DNA from: UBA1049 sp964525815
GTDB lineage: Bacteria > Bacillota > Clostridia > Oscillospirales > CAG-382
DNA: 7,072 nt
Direction: 5' to 3'
NCBI GenBank assembly: GCA_964525815.1
Contig: CAZGJQ010000102.1
Location: 1 to 7,072, forward strand
The notes under the pieces are model-generated. The model was given only the letters and a program-made list of their open reading frames with translations. It made no database searches and was not told where the DNA came from. Both the position numbers and the translations under genes were made by a program. Every line of letters begins with the position of its first letter. Position 1 is the first letter of the stretch. This document shows positions 1-6,234 of the stretch, piece by piece.

Positions 1-2
1 AA

Positions 3-1145
3 ACGACCACGGAAACCGAGGCGGATACTCTGGAAGAGACTGATACGACTGAATTCACTCTCGCTGAAGAGAATATGAGCGCCCAGACTTTGCAAGCAGA
101 GCCGGAGAGCAGCGGGGAGCAGGTAATTAACACGCCTGATTATGATGAGGGTTATAAGGCGTACTCGTACATAGAGATTGATTCTCAGAGCAAGAAGCGA
201 GCGGGACGCTCGGTCGGAGCTTGTATAGCCTCTGTTATAAGCACGGTGCTCTTATGCTTTGTTTTGGTCGGCTTGGTCGGAGCGCTTGCGGGACAGATAT
301 TTATACGGACCGCCGTTACCGAGAAGAGGATTAAGGAGGCGTTACGGAATGCGGACTTAACCGAAATAAAGGCGGACGGGATACTGGACTTAGAGTACCT
401 CTCAGAGAAATACGAAACAGAGATACCGGATGATGCTACCATTGCCGAGGTTATTTATTATTGCTTAGATCAGGAGGAGTTCGTTAACCCGATAACAAAA
501 TCCGAGGTCAACAGACTTGTACAGAGACTGGATTATCAGAGCTTTGTTGCTAATAAAGCGGAAAGAGCGGTTGAAATAATAAGAACGGGAAGCGATGAGC
601 AGGTGGTCACCGCTCGGGAATTAACGGACTTTTTAAGAGATAATTCCGAGATAATAGAGATAACCATTGGTATTGACATTATTGAGGTGGATTATGAGTA
701 TATGGAAAAATATATGGAGGAAAACAACGAGAGCATTTTGAATATGCTCTCCGCTGAGCAGCTTTCTGAGCGGCTCGGAGTAGTCGGATACGGATTTTTA
801 CGCTTCCTGTGGTCGGACTGGTTTATCGGCGTGTTGTGTGTATTGATTGCGGGTATAGCCGTCGCACTTGGTTTTATAAACCGAAGTCTGGGTTTTTCGC
901 TTATGTTTACGGGCATACCCTTTGTGTTTGTAGGTGCGCCTATATTGCTGGGAAGTGTTGGCTACAGGCTTGTAATGAATATGCTTTCGCCCAGAGTTAG
1001 CGCAGAATTTTTTATAAAAATATCGGCTCCTTTTTTGGATTTACTGACTGTTATAGGGGTGGTAAGCCTTTCTCTTGGGTTATTGCTGATTGCTATCGGA
1101 GTGATTGCTAAGACTATCAGCAAGAAAACAAGCAACACTGTTTGA
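3..1145 (+). CDS. Membrane protein of unknown function, 5' end outside the window
   Basis: I do not recognise this family. The first ATG is at base 75, but the same frame is open to the left edge with no stop. The 24 codons before the ATG encode the same Thr/Glu/Asp-rich composition as the residues after it, and no good ribosome binding site precedes the ATG, so the true start is probably upstream. Numbering from ATG 75 (356 residues), an acidic hydrophilic tail (1-36) is followed by a basic stretch (KKRAGR, 40-45) and a first membrane segment (about 48-77). A hydrophilic domain of about 170 residues follows, then three more segments (about 249-268, 273-297 and 321-346) and a Lys-rich end. 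By the positive-inside rule both termini are cytoplasmic and residues 78-247 face outward. A hairpin overlaps the stop codon. No enzyme motif is visible. The gene is certain; the function is unknown. Confidence 0.85.
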   Translation, partial: TTTETEADTLEETDTTEFTLAEENMSAQTLQAEPESSGEQVINTPDYDEGYKAYSYIEIDSQSKKRAGRSVGACIASVISTVLLCFVLVGLVGALAGQIFIRTAVTEKRIKEALRNADLTEIKADGILDLEYLSEKYETEIPDDATIAEVIYYCLDQEEFVNPITKSEVNRLVQRLDYQSFVANKAERAVEIIRTGSDEQVVTARELTDFLRDNSEIIEITIGIDIIEVDYEYMEKYMEENNESILNMLSAEQLSERLGVVGYGFLRFLWSDWFIGVLCVLIAGIAVALGFINRSLGFSLMFTGIPFVFVGAPILLGSVGYRLVMNMLSPRVSAEFFIKISAPFLDLLTVIGVVSLSLGLLLIAIGVIAKTISKKTSNTV

Positions 1146-1174
1146 TATATTGTTTTCTCATGAACAGTGTTTTT
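1134..1174 (+). terminator. Candidate intrinsic terminator of the membrane-protein gene
   Basis: A perfect 9-bp inverted repeat (AACACTGTT at 1134-1142, AACAGTGTT at 1163-1171) runs into a run of five T (1170-1174). The left arm contains the last codons and the first base of the TGA stop at 1143-1145 lies just inside. The loop is long (about 20 nt) and the stem is only 4/9 GC, so termination may be weak. Its position directly at the gene end supports the call. Confidence 0.5.
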
Positions 1175-1237
1175 CCATCCATCGATATAAACAGCGCAGC
1201 ATCACCAAAAACTGTCGTTTTTTTCACGAAATATCTA

Positions 1238-1266
1238 TTTACATAATATGGTTTTTGTGTTAAAAT
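1238..1266 (+). promoter_or_regulatory. Sigma-A promoter with extended -10 for citrate synthase
   Basis: TTTACA (1238-1243) and TAAAAT (1261-1266) each match the sigma-A consensus at 5 of 6 positions and are separated by exactly 17 bases. TG at 1258-1259 followed by one base forms an extended -10 (TGn) element. The expected transcription start is near 1273, which gives an untranslated leader of about 94 nt before the preferred TTG start. This is the best promoter in the spacer; a TTGACA at 1303 lacks a good -10 partner. Confidence 0.65.
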
Positions 1267-1351
1267 CAACATATAAGTATTTTTTTCGGACAGATAATTT
1301 TGTTGACAGGGTAGCTGTAAAAAAGTCGATTATAAACTATTAGAGTAATAA

Positions 1352-1358
1352 GAAAGGA
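1352..1358 (+). promoter_or_regulatory. Ribosome binding site that selects TTG 1367 for citrate synthase
   Basis: GAAAGGA occupies 1352-1358. Its last A is the first base of the in-frame ATG 1358, so that ATG cannot be used with this site. The next in-frame start codon, TTG 1367, lies 8 nt downstream, which is an ideal distance. The same GAAAGGA heptamer precedes dapA by 9 nt, which supports it as the local Shine-Dalgarno consensus. Confidence 0.7.
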
Positions 1359-1366
1359 TGGATTGT

Positions 1367-2734
1367 TTGAATAAGAATAAGGATTATTCGAAGCTGCAGC
1401 CCAAGGTTGATGACCTTGCCAAGCTCTGCAAGGACAAAATGGGCATAGACAGCTCGCTTTACAAAAAATATGATGTCAAGAGAGGGCTCAGAGACATCAA
1501 CGGAAAAGGAGTATTGGCAGGGCTGACCGATATTTCGGAGATTTGCTCCAGCGTTGAGGTGGACGGGGTTACCCAACCCATAGACGGAGAGCTGTATTAC
1601 AGAGGAATAAACATTGTAGACCTCGTGGAGGGGTGCAGCGACGAGGATCGGTTCGGTTTTGAGGAAGTGGCATATTTACTTCTGTTCGGAGAGCTGCCCG
1701 ATGTAAAAACTCTTAATGAATTTACCTCCTTGCTTGCTGGCTATCGTACTCTTCCACAGAATTTTGTGCGGGACATAATAATGAAAGCGCCAAGTGCGGA
1801 TATGATGAACACCCTTGCAAGAGGAGTACTAACCTTATACGCCTACGACGATAACGCCAACGATATTTCAATAGAGAATGTTCTTCGGCAATGCCTTCAG
1901 CTTATCGCTATCTTTCCGTTGATTTCTGTTTACGGCTATAATGCATATGAGCATTATTTCGGCGGAAAGAGCCTGTTTATACACTCTCCGGACGAGAATA
2001 TGTCCACGGCCGAGAATATACTTCATCTTTTGCGTTCGAGCGGTAATTATACCGGCTTGGAGGCAAGGGTGCTTGATTTGGCACTTATGCTGCACGCAGA
2101 GCACGGAGGCGGTAACAACTCTTCGTTTACAACCCATGTGGTAACCTCCTCCGGCACAGATACCTATTCCGCAATAGCTGCGGCGTTGGGCTCTCTTAAG
2201 GGTCCTCGTCACGGCGGTGCGAATATAAAGGTGGTGCAGATGTTTGAGGAGCTAAAGCATCGTGTTAAGGACTGGAACGACGAGGATGAGATATCTGAGT
2301 ACCTCGGACTGCTCCTTGATAAAAAGGCATTTGACAAATCGGGGCTTATTTACGGAGTCGGACATGCAGTTTACTCAATATCGGATCCTCGTGCGTTGGT
2401 CTTCCGTTCCTTCGTAGAGCGCCTCTCGGAGGAGAAGGGACTTGCGGAGGAGTATGCGCTTTATTCCAAGGTGGAAAGGCTGGCGCCCAAGGTTATCGGG
2501 GACAAGCGCAATATTTATAAGGGTGTCAGCGCCAATGTAGACTTTTACAGCGGGTTTGCTTACAATATGCTCGGGTTACCGCTTGAGCTCTATACCCCTA
2601 TTTTTGCGATTGCCAGAATAGCCGGCTGGAGCGCACACAGGCTGGAGGAGCTTGTTAACGCAGGTAAAATAATTCGCCCCGCTTATAAGAGCATATCGGT
2701 CAGGAAGCCCTATATTCCGTTAAGTAAGCGTTGA
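1367..2734 (+). CDS. gltA: Citrate synthase (EC 2.3.3.1 family)
   Basis: The product should condense oxaloacetate with acetyl-CoA to citrate in the cytoplasm. Residues are numbered from ATG 1358 (458 residues); the preferred TTG 1367 start gives 455. All three family catalytic residues are present: His285 in GPRHGGAN, His336 in GVGHAVYSISDPR and Asp395 in ANVDFYSG, matching pig His274/His320/Asp375. The HAEHGGG segment (246-252), Arg345 of DPR and the ARIAGWSAH helix (419-427) are also family hallmarks. The signature around His336 has Ser/Ile where the classical pattern expects a basic or Thr/Gln residue. The length is near the usual size, with an extra N-terminal region of about 40 residues compared with minimal forms. 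No aconitase or isocitrate dehydrogenase gene is adjacent; it has its own promoter and a hairpin after it. A 2-methylcitrate or Re-type role is less likely: Re-citrate synthases belong to another family, while 2-methylcitrate activity cannot be excluded from sequence. Confidence 0.95.
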   Translation: MNKNKDYSKLQPKVDDLAKLCKDKMGIDSSLYKKYDVKRGLRDINGKGVLAGLTDISEICSSVEVDGVTQPIDGELYYRGINIVDLVEGCSDEDRFGFEEVAYLLLFGELPDVKTLNEFTSLLAGYRTLPQNFVRDIIMKAPSADMMNTLARGVLTLYAYDDNANDISIENVLRQCLQLIAIFPLISVYGYNAYEHYFGGKSLFIHSPDENMSTAENILHLLRSSGNYTGLEARVLDLALMLHAEHGGGNNSSFTTHVVTSSGTDTYSAIAAALGSLKGPRHGGANIKVVQMFEELKHRVKDWNDEDEISEYLGLLLDKKAFDKSGLIYGVGHAVYSISDPRALVFRSFVERLSEEKGLAEEYALYSKVERLAPKVIGDKRNIYKGVSANVDFYSGFAYNMLGLPLELYTPIFAIARIAGWSAHRLEELVNAGKIIRPAYKSISVRKPYIPLSKR

Positions 2735-2759
2735 TAATGATATAGTTAAGTATTAATTA

Positions 2760-2804
2760 ATCGGAATAAGGCACAGCCGACAAGCGGAGGTGCTTTATTC
2801 CGGT
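2760..2804 (+). terminator. Long hairpin between citrate synthase and CapA genes, possible terminator or attenuator
   Basis: CGGAATAAGGCAC (2762-2774) pairs with GTGCTTTATTCCG (2790-2802) over 13 bp with a single G-U wobble, and two more outer pairs are possible. The loop is 15 nt. The downstream sequence (GTATTTCG) is not a proper T-tract, so the hairpin does not meet the usual rule for an intrinsic terminator on either strand. It may act as a weak terminator, an RNA-processing or stability element, or an attenuator that lowers expression of the lipoprotein genes. The structure is clear; its role is inference. Confidence 0.5.
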
Positions 2805-2817
2805 ATTTCGTGTCAGT

Positions 2818-2822
2818 GAGGA
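2818..2822 (+). promoter_or_regulatory. Ribosome binding site pointing to TTG 2831 for the CapA lipoprotein
   Basis: GAGGA at 2818-2822 lies 8 nt before an in-frame TTG at 2831. The earlier in-frame GTG codons at 2810 and 2816 have no correctly spaced site: the only upstream candidate, GGAGG at 2786-2790, is 19 nt from GTG 2810 and is partly inside the hairpin. Confidence 0.55.
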
Positions 2823-2830
2823 ATAAAAAA

Positions 2831-4237
2831 TTGAGAATATACCGAATAACCGCTCTTATATTACTGCTGCTTTCGCTGCCCGTATTGCTATTTTCCTGCA
2901 TGGAGAGCAGGGACGCAGCTCCCGTAATAAAGACCGAGTTTTCCCATCCGACAGAAATAAACGAGCCGAGCAATGACAGTGGAATTGACTCGACGGAGCT
3001 GTTAATGCAGCACTTTATGCTGCACAAAATGAGCTTTGCGTTGCTTGAGGAGAGCTTAAATTCAGAAAGTCCCCGCAGCCTGTTCGAGTGGATTAACGGA
3101 TATTTTGGAACCGATGTTTTAAGCGAGCTTGTAGCTGTGGCAGAGGAGAGAGAAATCACCTCGTCCGAGCTGCGGGAGGTTACAGGATGGGGGCTCCATG
3201 CGCTGAGCGACCTTTATATAGGTAGGCTTAACCCCGAATCCGATGAATATATGTGCAATATTATAGATTTGGGCCATACGCAGGACGGTACGATTAGCTT
3301 AGGGTTTGCCGGGGATGTTTCTTTTGCGGATGATTGGAGGATAATGCCAAAGCTCGACTCTCGTGGAGAGGGAATTACCGGTATCATGGATCAAAGGCTT
3401 ATTGACATAATGAAAACGGTAGACATAATGTGCGCCAACAATGAATTCACCTTAAGCGAACGAGGTCAGCCTTTACCGAGAAAAGCCTTTACCTTCAGAG
3501 GTCATCCCTCCAGAGTGGAGCTCTGGCACGATATGGGAGTGGATATTGTAACCCTCGCTAACAACCATGTGTATGATTACGGCGAGGATGCCTTTCTGGA
3601 TACGCTTGAGACCCTTGACAATGCCGGAATAGCACGAATAGGTGCGGGAAGGAACATAGAGGAGGCCTGCAGACCCGTATACTATATTATAAACGGATTT
3701 AAAATAGCTTATGTTGCGGCAACAAGAGCGGAGAAGAATATCTTTACACCGGAGGCGGGAGAAAACAGCTCCGGAGTGCTGCGAACCTATGATTCCGAGC
3801 TTTTTTGCAGCGTAATCGAAAAGGCAAAAAAGGAAAGCGATTATGTCATTGTAAATGTACATTGGGGAGCGGAGAACTCCACAAGGGTGGAGGATGTGCT
3901 CTTTGAGATGAGCAGGCAGTACATAGACAGCGGAGCGGATCTGGTAGTTGGTCATCATGCTCATGTTTTGCAGGGAATGGATTCGTATAACGGGAAAATA
4001 ATCGCTTATAATCTCGGCAACCTTATATTTAACTCATACAGTGTTCCTACCGGAATATTGGTTGCTTCAATAGACGCAGACGGAGAGATAAGCGGGGAGT
4101 TTATACCCGCATATCAGCAGAACTGTTACACAAGGCTGTCCGCGGGAGAGGAATATGAGGAAATACTGCGGCATCTCCGCTCCATATCCTTTGACGTCGA
4201 AATTTCGGAGAACGGCGCTGTTATTCCGAAAAAATAA
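2831..4237 (+). CDS. CapA/PgsA-family lipoprotein (PGA_cap metallophosphatase fold)
   Basis: This protein belongs to the capsule / poly-gamma-glutamate family typified by PgsA/CapA, whose members are membrane-attached and help build or export surface polymers. Numbering is from GTG 2810 (475 residues); TTG 2831 gives 468 and leaves a compact signal peptide. A hydrophobic segment (about 13-29) ends in a lipobox, LFSC, with Cys30 as the lipidation site. Family motifs follow in order: GFAGDVSF (165-172), ANNEFTL (209-215), KAFTFRGHP (225-233), TLANNHVYDYG (248-258), NVHWGAE (349-355) and GHHAHVLQG (381-389), ending in IAYNLGNLIF. These supply the Asp, Glu, Asn and His residues expected of the calcineurin-like metal site. 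Residues about 60-150 form a charged, probably helical region that I do not recognise and that is not part of the usual domain. No pgsB/pgsC-type partner is visible. The downstream DUF4886 lipoprotein gene starts 73 bases later, probably in the same transcript. The family is secure; the substrate is unknown. Confidence 0.9.
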   Translation: MRIYRITALILLLLSLPVLLFSCMESRDAAPVIKTEFSHPTEINEPSNDSGIDSTELLMQHFMLHKMSFALLEESLNSESPRSLFEWINGYFGTDVLSELVAVAEEREITSSELREVTGWGLHALSDLYIGRLNPESDEYMCNIIDLGHTQDGTISLGFAGDVSFADDWRIMPKLDSRGEGITGIMDQRLIDIMKTVDIMCANNEFTLSERGQPLPRKAFTFRGHPSRVELWHDMGVDIVTLANNHVYDYGEDAFLDTLETLDNAGIARIGAGRNIEEACRPVYYIINGFKIAYVAATRAEKNIFTPEAGENSSGVLRTYDSELFCSVIEKAKKESDYVIVNVHWGAENSTRVEDVLFEMSRQYIDSGADLVVGHHAHVLQGMDSYNGKIIAYNLGNLIFNSYSVPTGILVASIDADGEISGEFIPAYQQNCYTRLSAGEEYEEILRHLRSISFDVEISENGAVIPKK

Positions 4238-4310
4238 AAATATTACACAAGGTAAGAGCTTGAAGGATAAGCCTGTAAAGCTTCACTACTGAAAGGAACG
4301 GACATAAAAA

Positions 4311-5942
4311 ATGAAAAAGCTATTGTTGTGCTTGGTGCTTGTATCGCTGGCTTTGTCTCTTTTCGCCTGCGAGAACGCAGACAAGCAGAACCTTCTTACA
4401 ATCGTTTCCCCCGACGGAGAGACCGACTTTGTGATAGTCAGACCGGAGTTCGGGGACAGGGAGGAAACAGCTGCGGCAAAGAGGCTACGGGACGAGCTTT
4501 ATAGCAGATACAACTCGGAAATAGAGCTGAAGGATGATTTTGTGCGGGAGGGACGGATAGAGCCTGCGGAGTACGAAATCCTTATAGGAGCAACACAGCG
4601 TGAGCAATCGGAGAGCGAGGCATTACTCAGCCGGGACTTCGTAATAAAAAAGTCCGGAAACAGGCTTGTAATACTCGGAGGAAGCCCGGGATACACGGCT
4701 GCCGCCGTGGATTATTTGATTGATACCTACCTAAGCGAAAAAGGGTTTGTGATTCCGGACAATCTCGAATACCTGAGCGAATACGACTATCCCGTTAAGA
4801 ACCTTACGGTTGAAGGTGCTCCGGTAAAGGAATATACCATTTTGCATGCGGACGGCTATGAGGAAGCCGCTTTTCAGCTTAGGGATGCCATTGAGGAGGT
4901 AAGCGGTATTATTCTTATCGTAACCGACGACATGGAAAAGGCGGGAGAAAAGCAAATCCGTATAGCATTACCCGAGGATAAGGCGGAGCAGAATACAGCG
5001 GTTTATACCGTAAAAACGGAATCGGGCTCGCTTATTTTTAGCGGCGGGAAAAAGGCAAACATAAGACCTGCGGTGGTTGATTTTATAGACAAATATTTCT
5101 CGGATAATATTGCTTCTTCAATAGACCTGGCGGGCAATATCGGAATAGAGGGAGAAGCGATGATAAGCACACTCAGAATTCTTGCGATAGGAAACAGCTT
5201 CAGCGTCAACGCTATGGAATACCTTTATCAGATAGCGGAGGACTTGGGAGTGGACGAGGTTGTTCTGGGTAATCTATATATACCGGGTTGCAACCTTACC
5301 ACCCACTGGAACAACGCAAAGGGAGACACAGCGTCATATGAGTATTATAAGAACACCACGGGCGAATGGAAGATAACTCCGGGTACAAGGATGTCTGATG
5401 CCATAAAGGAATACGACTGGGATATTATTACATTGCAGCAGGTGAGCGGTATGAGCGGCAGACCGGATACCTTTGAGCCCTATGTTACCAACCTTATTGA
5501 GTATGTAAACGAAACCGCAACCAATCCGGATATGCGGCTTGCATGGCATATGACCTGGGCGTATCAGGCGGACAGCACGCATAATGATTTCCCATATTAC
5601 GACAGTGACCAGATGACCATGTATAACGCAATTGTGCAGGCTGTGCAGAGTGCCGTTGTTTCTAAGAGCGAAATACCGATTGTTATCCCGGCGGGAACGG
5701 CAATACAAAACGCCCGAACCAGCAAGATAGGCGACACCCTTACCCGAGACGGGTATCACCTCAGCTCTCCGCTTGGTTGTTATATAGCCGGCTTGACCTG
5801 GGCTGCCGTCCTCGGTGAGCTTGATGTTTCCGGTATTTCCTACACGCCGAGCGCCGCCGTGCAGGAAAGGCTGCCCTTGATTATAGAAGCGGTGGAAAAA
5901 GCGGTTGCGACCCCTTTTTCCGTAAGTGATATGTCCGATTAG
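4311..5942 (+). CDS. Lipoprotein with duplicated N-terminal domain and C-terminal DUF4886 (SGNH-hydrolase-like) domain
   Basis: The 543-residue product begins with a classical lipoprotein signal (MKK, hydrophobic core, LFAC with Cys20). Residues about 30-158 and 172-268 look like two copies of one alpha/beta domain, each with an LRD helix, an EYEILIGA-like strand and a VDYL/VDFI helix. They recall the N-terminal accessory domains of some glycoside hydrolases (GH67/GH20 type). The C-terminal part (about 286-515) matches DUF4886: IGNSFS (293-298), NLYIPGCNL (321-329), ITLQQVSG (373-380), WHMTWAY (412-418), AIQNARTS (464-471) and DGYHLS (480-485). GNS with Ser296 and D480-x-x-H483 fit blocks I and V of SGNH hydrolases, so esterase or deacetylase activity on a surface glycan is plausible but unproven. 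GAAAGGA at 4291-4297 is 13 nt from the ATG, which is long; a GGA at 4300-4302 is nearer. The ATG is favoured by the signal peptide. The gene follows the CapA gene and ends at a strong terminator. Confidence 0.85.
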   Translation: MKKLLLCLVLVSLALSLFACENADKQNLLTIVSPDGETDFVIVRPEFGDREETAAAKRLRDELYSRYNSEIELKDDFVREGRIEPAEYEILIGATQREQSESEALLSRDFVIKKSGNRLVILGGSPGYTAAAVDYLIDTYLSEKGFVIPDNLEYLSEYDYPVKNLTVEGAPVKEYTILHADGYEEAAFQLRDAIEEVSGIILIVTDDMEKAGEKQIRIALPEDKAEQNTAVYTVKTESGSLIFSGGKKANIRPAVVDFIDKYFSDNIASSIDLAGNIGIEGEAMISTLRILAIGNSFSVNAMEYLYQIAEDLGVDEVVLGNLYIPGCNLTTHWNNAKGDTASYEYYKNTTGEWKITPGTRMSDAIKEYDWDIITLQQVSGMSGRPDTFEPYVTNLIEYVNETATNPDMRLAWHMTWAYQADSTHNDFPYYDSDQMTMYNAIVQAVQSAVVSKSEIPIVIPAGTAIQNARTSKIGDTLTRDGYHLSSPLGCYIAGLTWAAVLGELDVSGISYTPSAAVQERLPLIIEAVEKAVATPFSVSDMSD

Positions 5943-5956
5943 GTTATAGCAAAGAA

Positions 5957-5997
5957 AAAATCAAAGCAGGGTATAAGCACCTGCTTTGATTTTGTTT
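5957..5997 (+). terminator. Strong intrinsic terminator, potentially bidirectional
   Basis: A perfect 14-bp inverted repeat (5957-5970 with 5980-5993; AGCAGG/CCTGCT at the top) has a 9-nt loop and is followed by TTTTGTTT (5990-5997). It begins 15 bases after the stop codon of the DUF4886 gene and closes that transcript. The opposite side is A-rich (AAAGAAAAAA, 5951-5960), so it would also terminate minus-strand transcripts, although no minus-strand gene is visible downstream. Confidence 0.9.
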
Positions 5998-6185
5998 CGG
6001 CTGTCTTATTGGGGTAAAGATAGCCATTGAGGGGGAGAATATTTTGGTTGGAAATATGTGTAAATAGTCGGTCTATGTATATATACCTAAAAGACTTTTT
6101 CCAACCTCATGTCTTGTAGGTTGTCTTAAGTATATAAACTCAACCTTAAACCCAGCTTAAAAGTTTTTTGGATGGGTAAAAATAT
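5998..6185 (+). other. Structured non-coding part of the spacer before dapA
   Basis: The full gap between genes is 337 bases (5943-6279). Between the terminator and the dapA promoter I see no credible reading frame. The region holds several inverted repeats: GGTTGGAAA (6046-6054) with TTTCCAACC (6098-6106), CAACCT (6102-6107) with AGGTTG (6118-6123), the same AGGTTG with a second CAACCT (6141-6146), and ACCCA (6150-6154) with TGGGT (6173-6177). The arms overlap, so the pairings exclude one another. This could be a regulatory RNA, a protein-binding region or chance in AT-rich DNA. I could not match it to a known riboswitch. Confidence 0.4.
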
Positions 6186-6214
6186 TTGACTTTTTTGCCC
6201 TTTAGTGGTAACAT
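6186..6214 (+). promoter_or_regulatory. Extended -10 promoter for dapA
   Basis: TTGACT (6186-6191) and TAACAT (6209-6214) are separated by 17 bases, with TGG (6206-6208) forming a TGn extension. The -35 matches 5 of 6 and the -10 matches 4 of 6 consensus positions. A perfect TATAAT at 6216-6221 lies just downstream but has no good -35 at the right distance; it may be a second, overlapping promoter. The expected start is near 6221, which leaves a leader of about 59 nt. Confidence 0.6.
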
Positions 6215-6234
6215 ATATAATAGATTTATATACA

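Noticed and set aside
1207..1224. AAAAAC/GTTTTT repeat with a T-run as a terminator
   Set aside because: The six-pair stem is almost entirely A-T and unlikely to be stable; the hairpin at 1134-1174 is a better candidate.
1303..1331. TTGACA as a second -35 for citrate synthase
   Set aside because: With 17-base spacing the -10 would be TCGATT (3 of 6), and the TATAAA at 1331 is 22 bases away; the upstream extended -10 promoter is much better.
1868..2212. Minus-strand reading frame of 114 codons inside the citrate synthase gene
   Set aside because: It lies wholly within a strongly conserved gene, its Cys/His/Arg-rich product has no recognisable motif, and no ribosome binding site supports it.
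2731..2757. TTGATA as a -35 for the lipoprotein genes
   Set aside because: No -10 with more than three matches lies 16-18 bases downstream; the 4 of 6 candidate ATTAAT requires 15 or 19 bases.
2746..3159. Minus-strand reading frame of 137 codons covering the hairpin and the start of the CapA gene
   Set aside because: It overlaps the lipoprotein signal sequence and the hairpin; the Ser-rich product is typical of an antisense shadow.
3473..3964. Minus-strand reading frame of 163 codons inside the CapA gene
   Set aside because: The plus strand encodes unmistakable CapA motifs over the same bases; the minus product has no family features.
4238..4310. Possible hairpin (TGAAG/CTTCA) between the two lipoprotein genes
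   Set aside because: Five base pairs with a 15-nt loop and no T-run is within chance; the gap looks like a simple intra-operon spacer.
5334..5759. Minus-strand reading frame of 141 codons inside the DUF4886 gene
   Set aside because: The plus strand carries the conserved DUF4886 domain here; the antisense product shows no domain.
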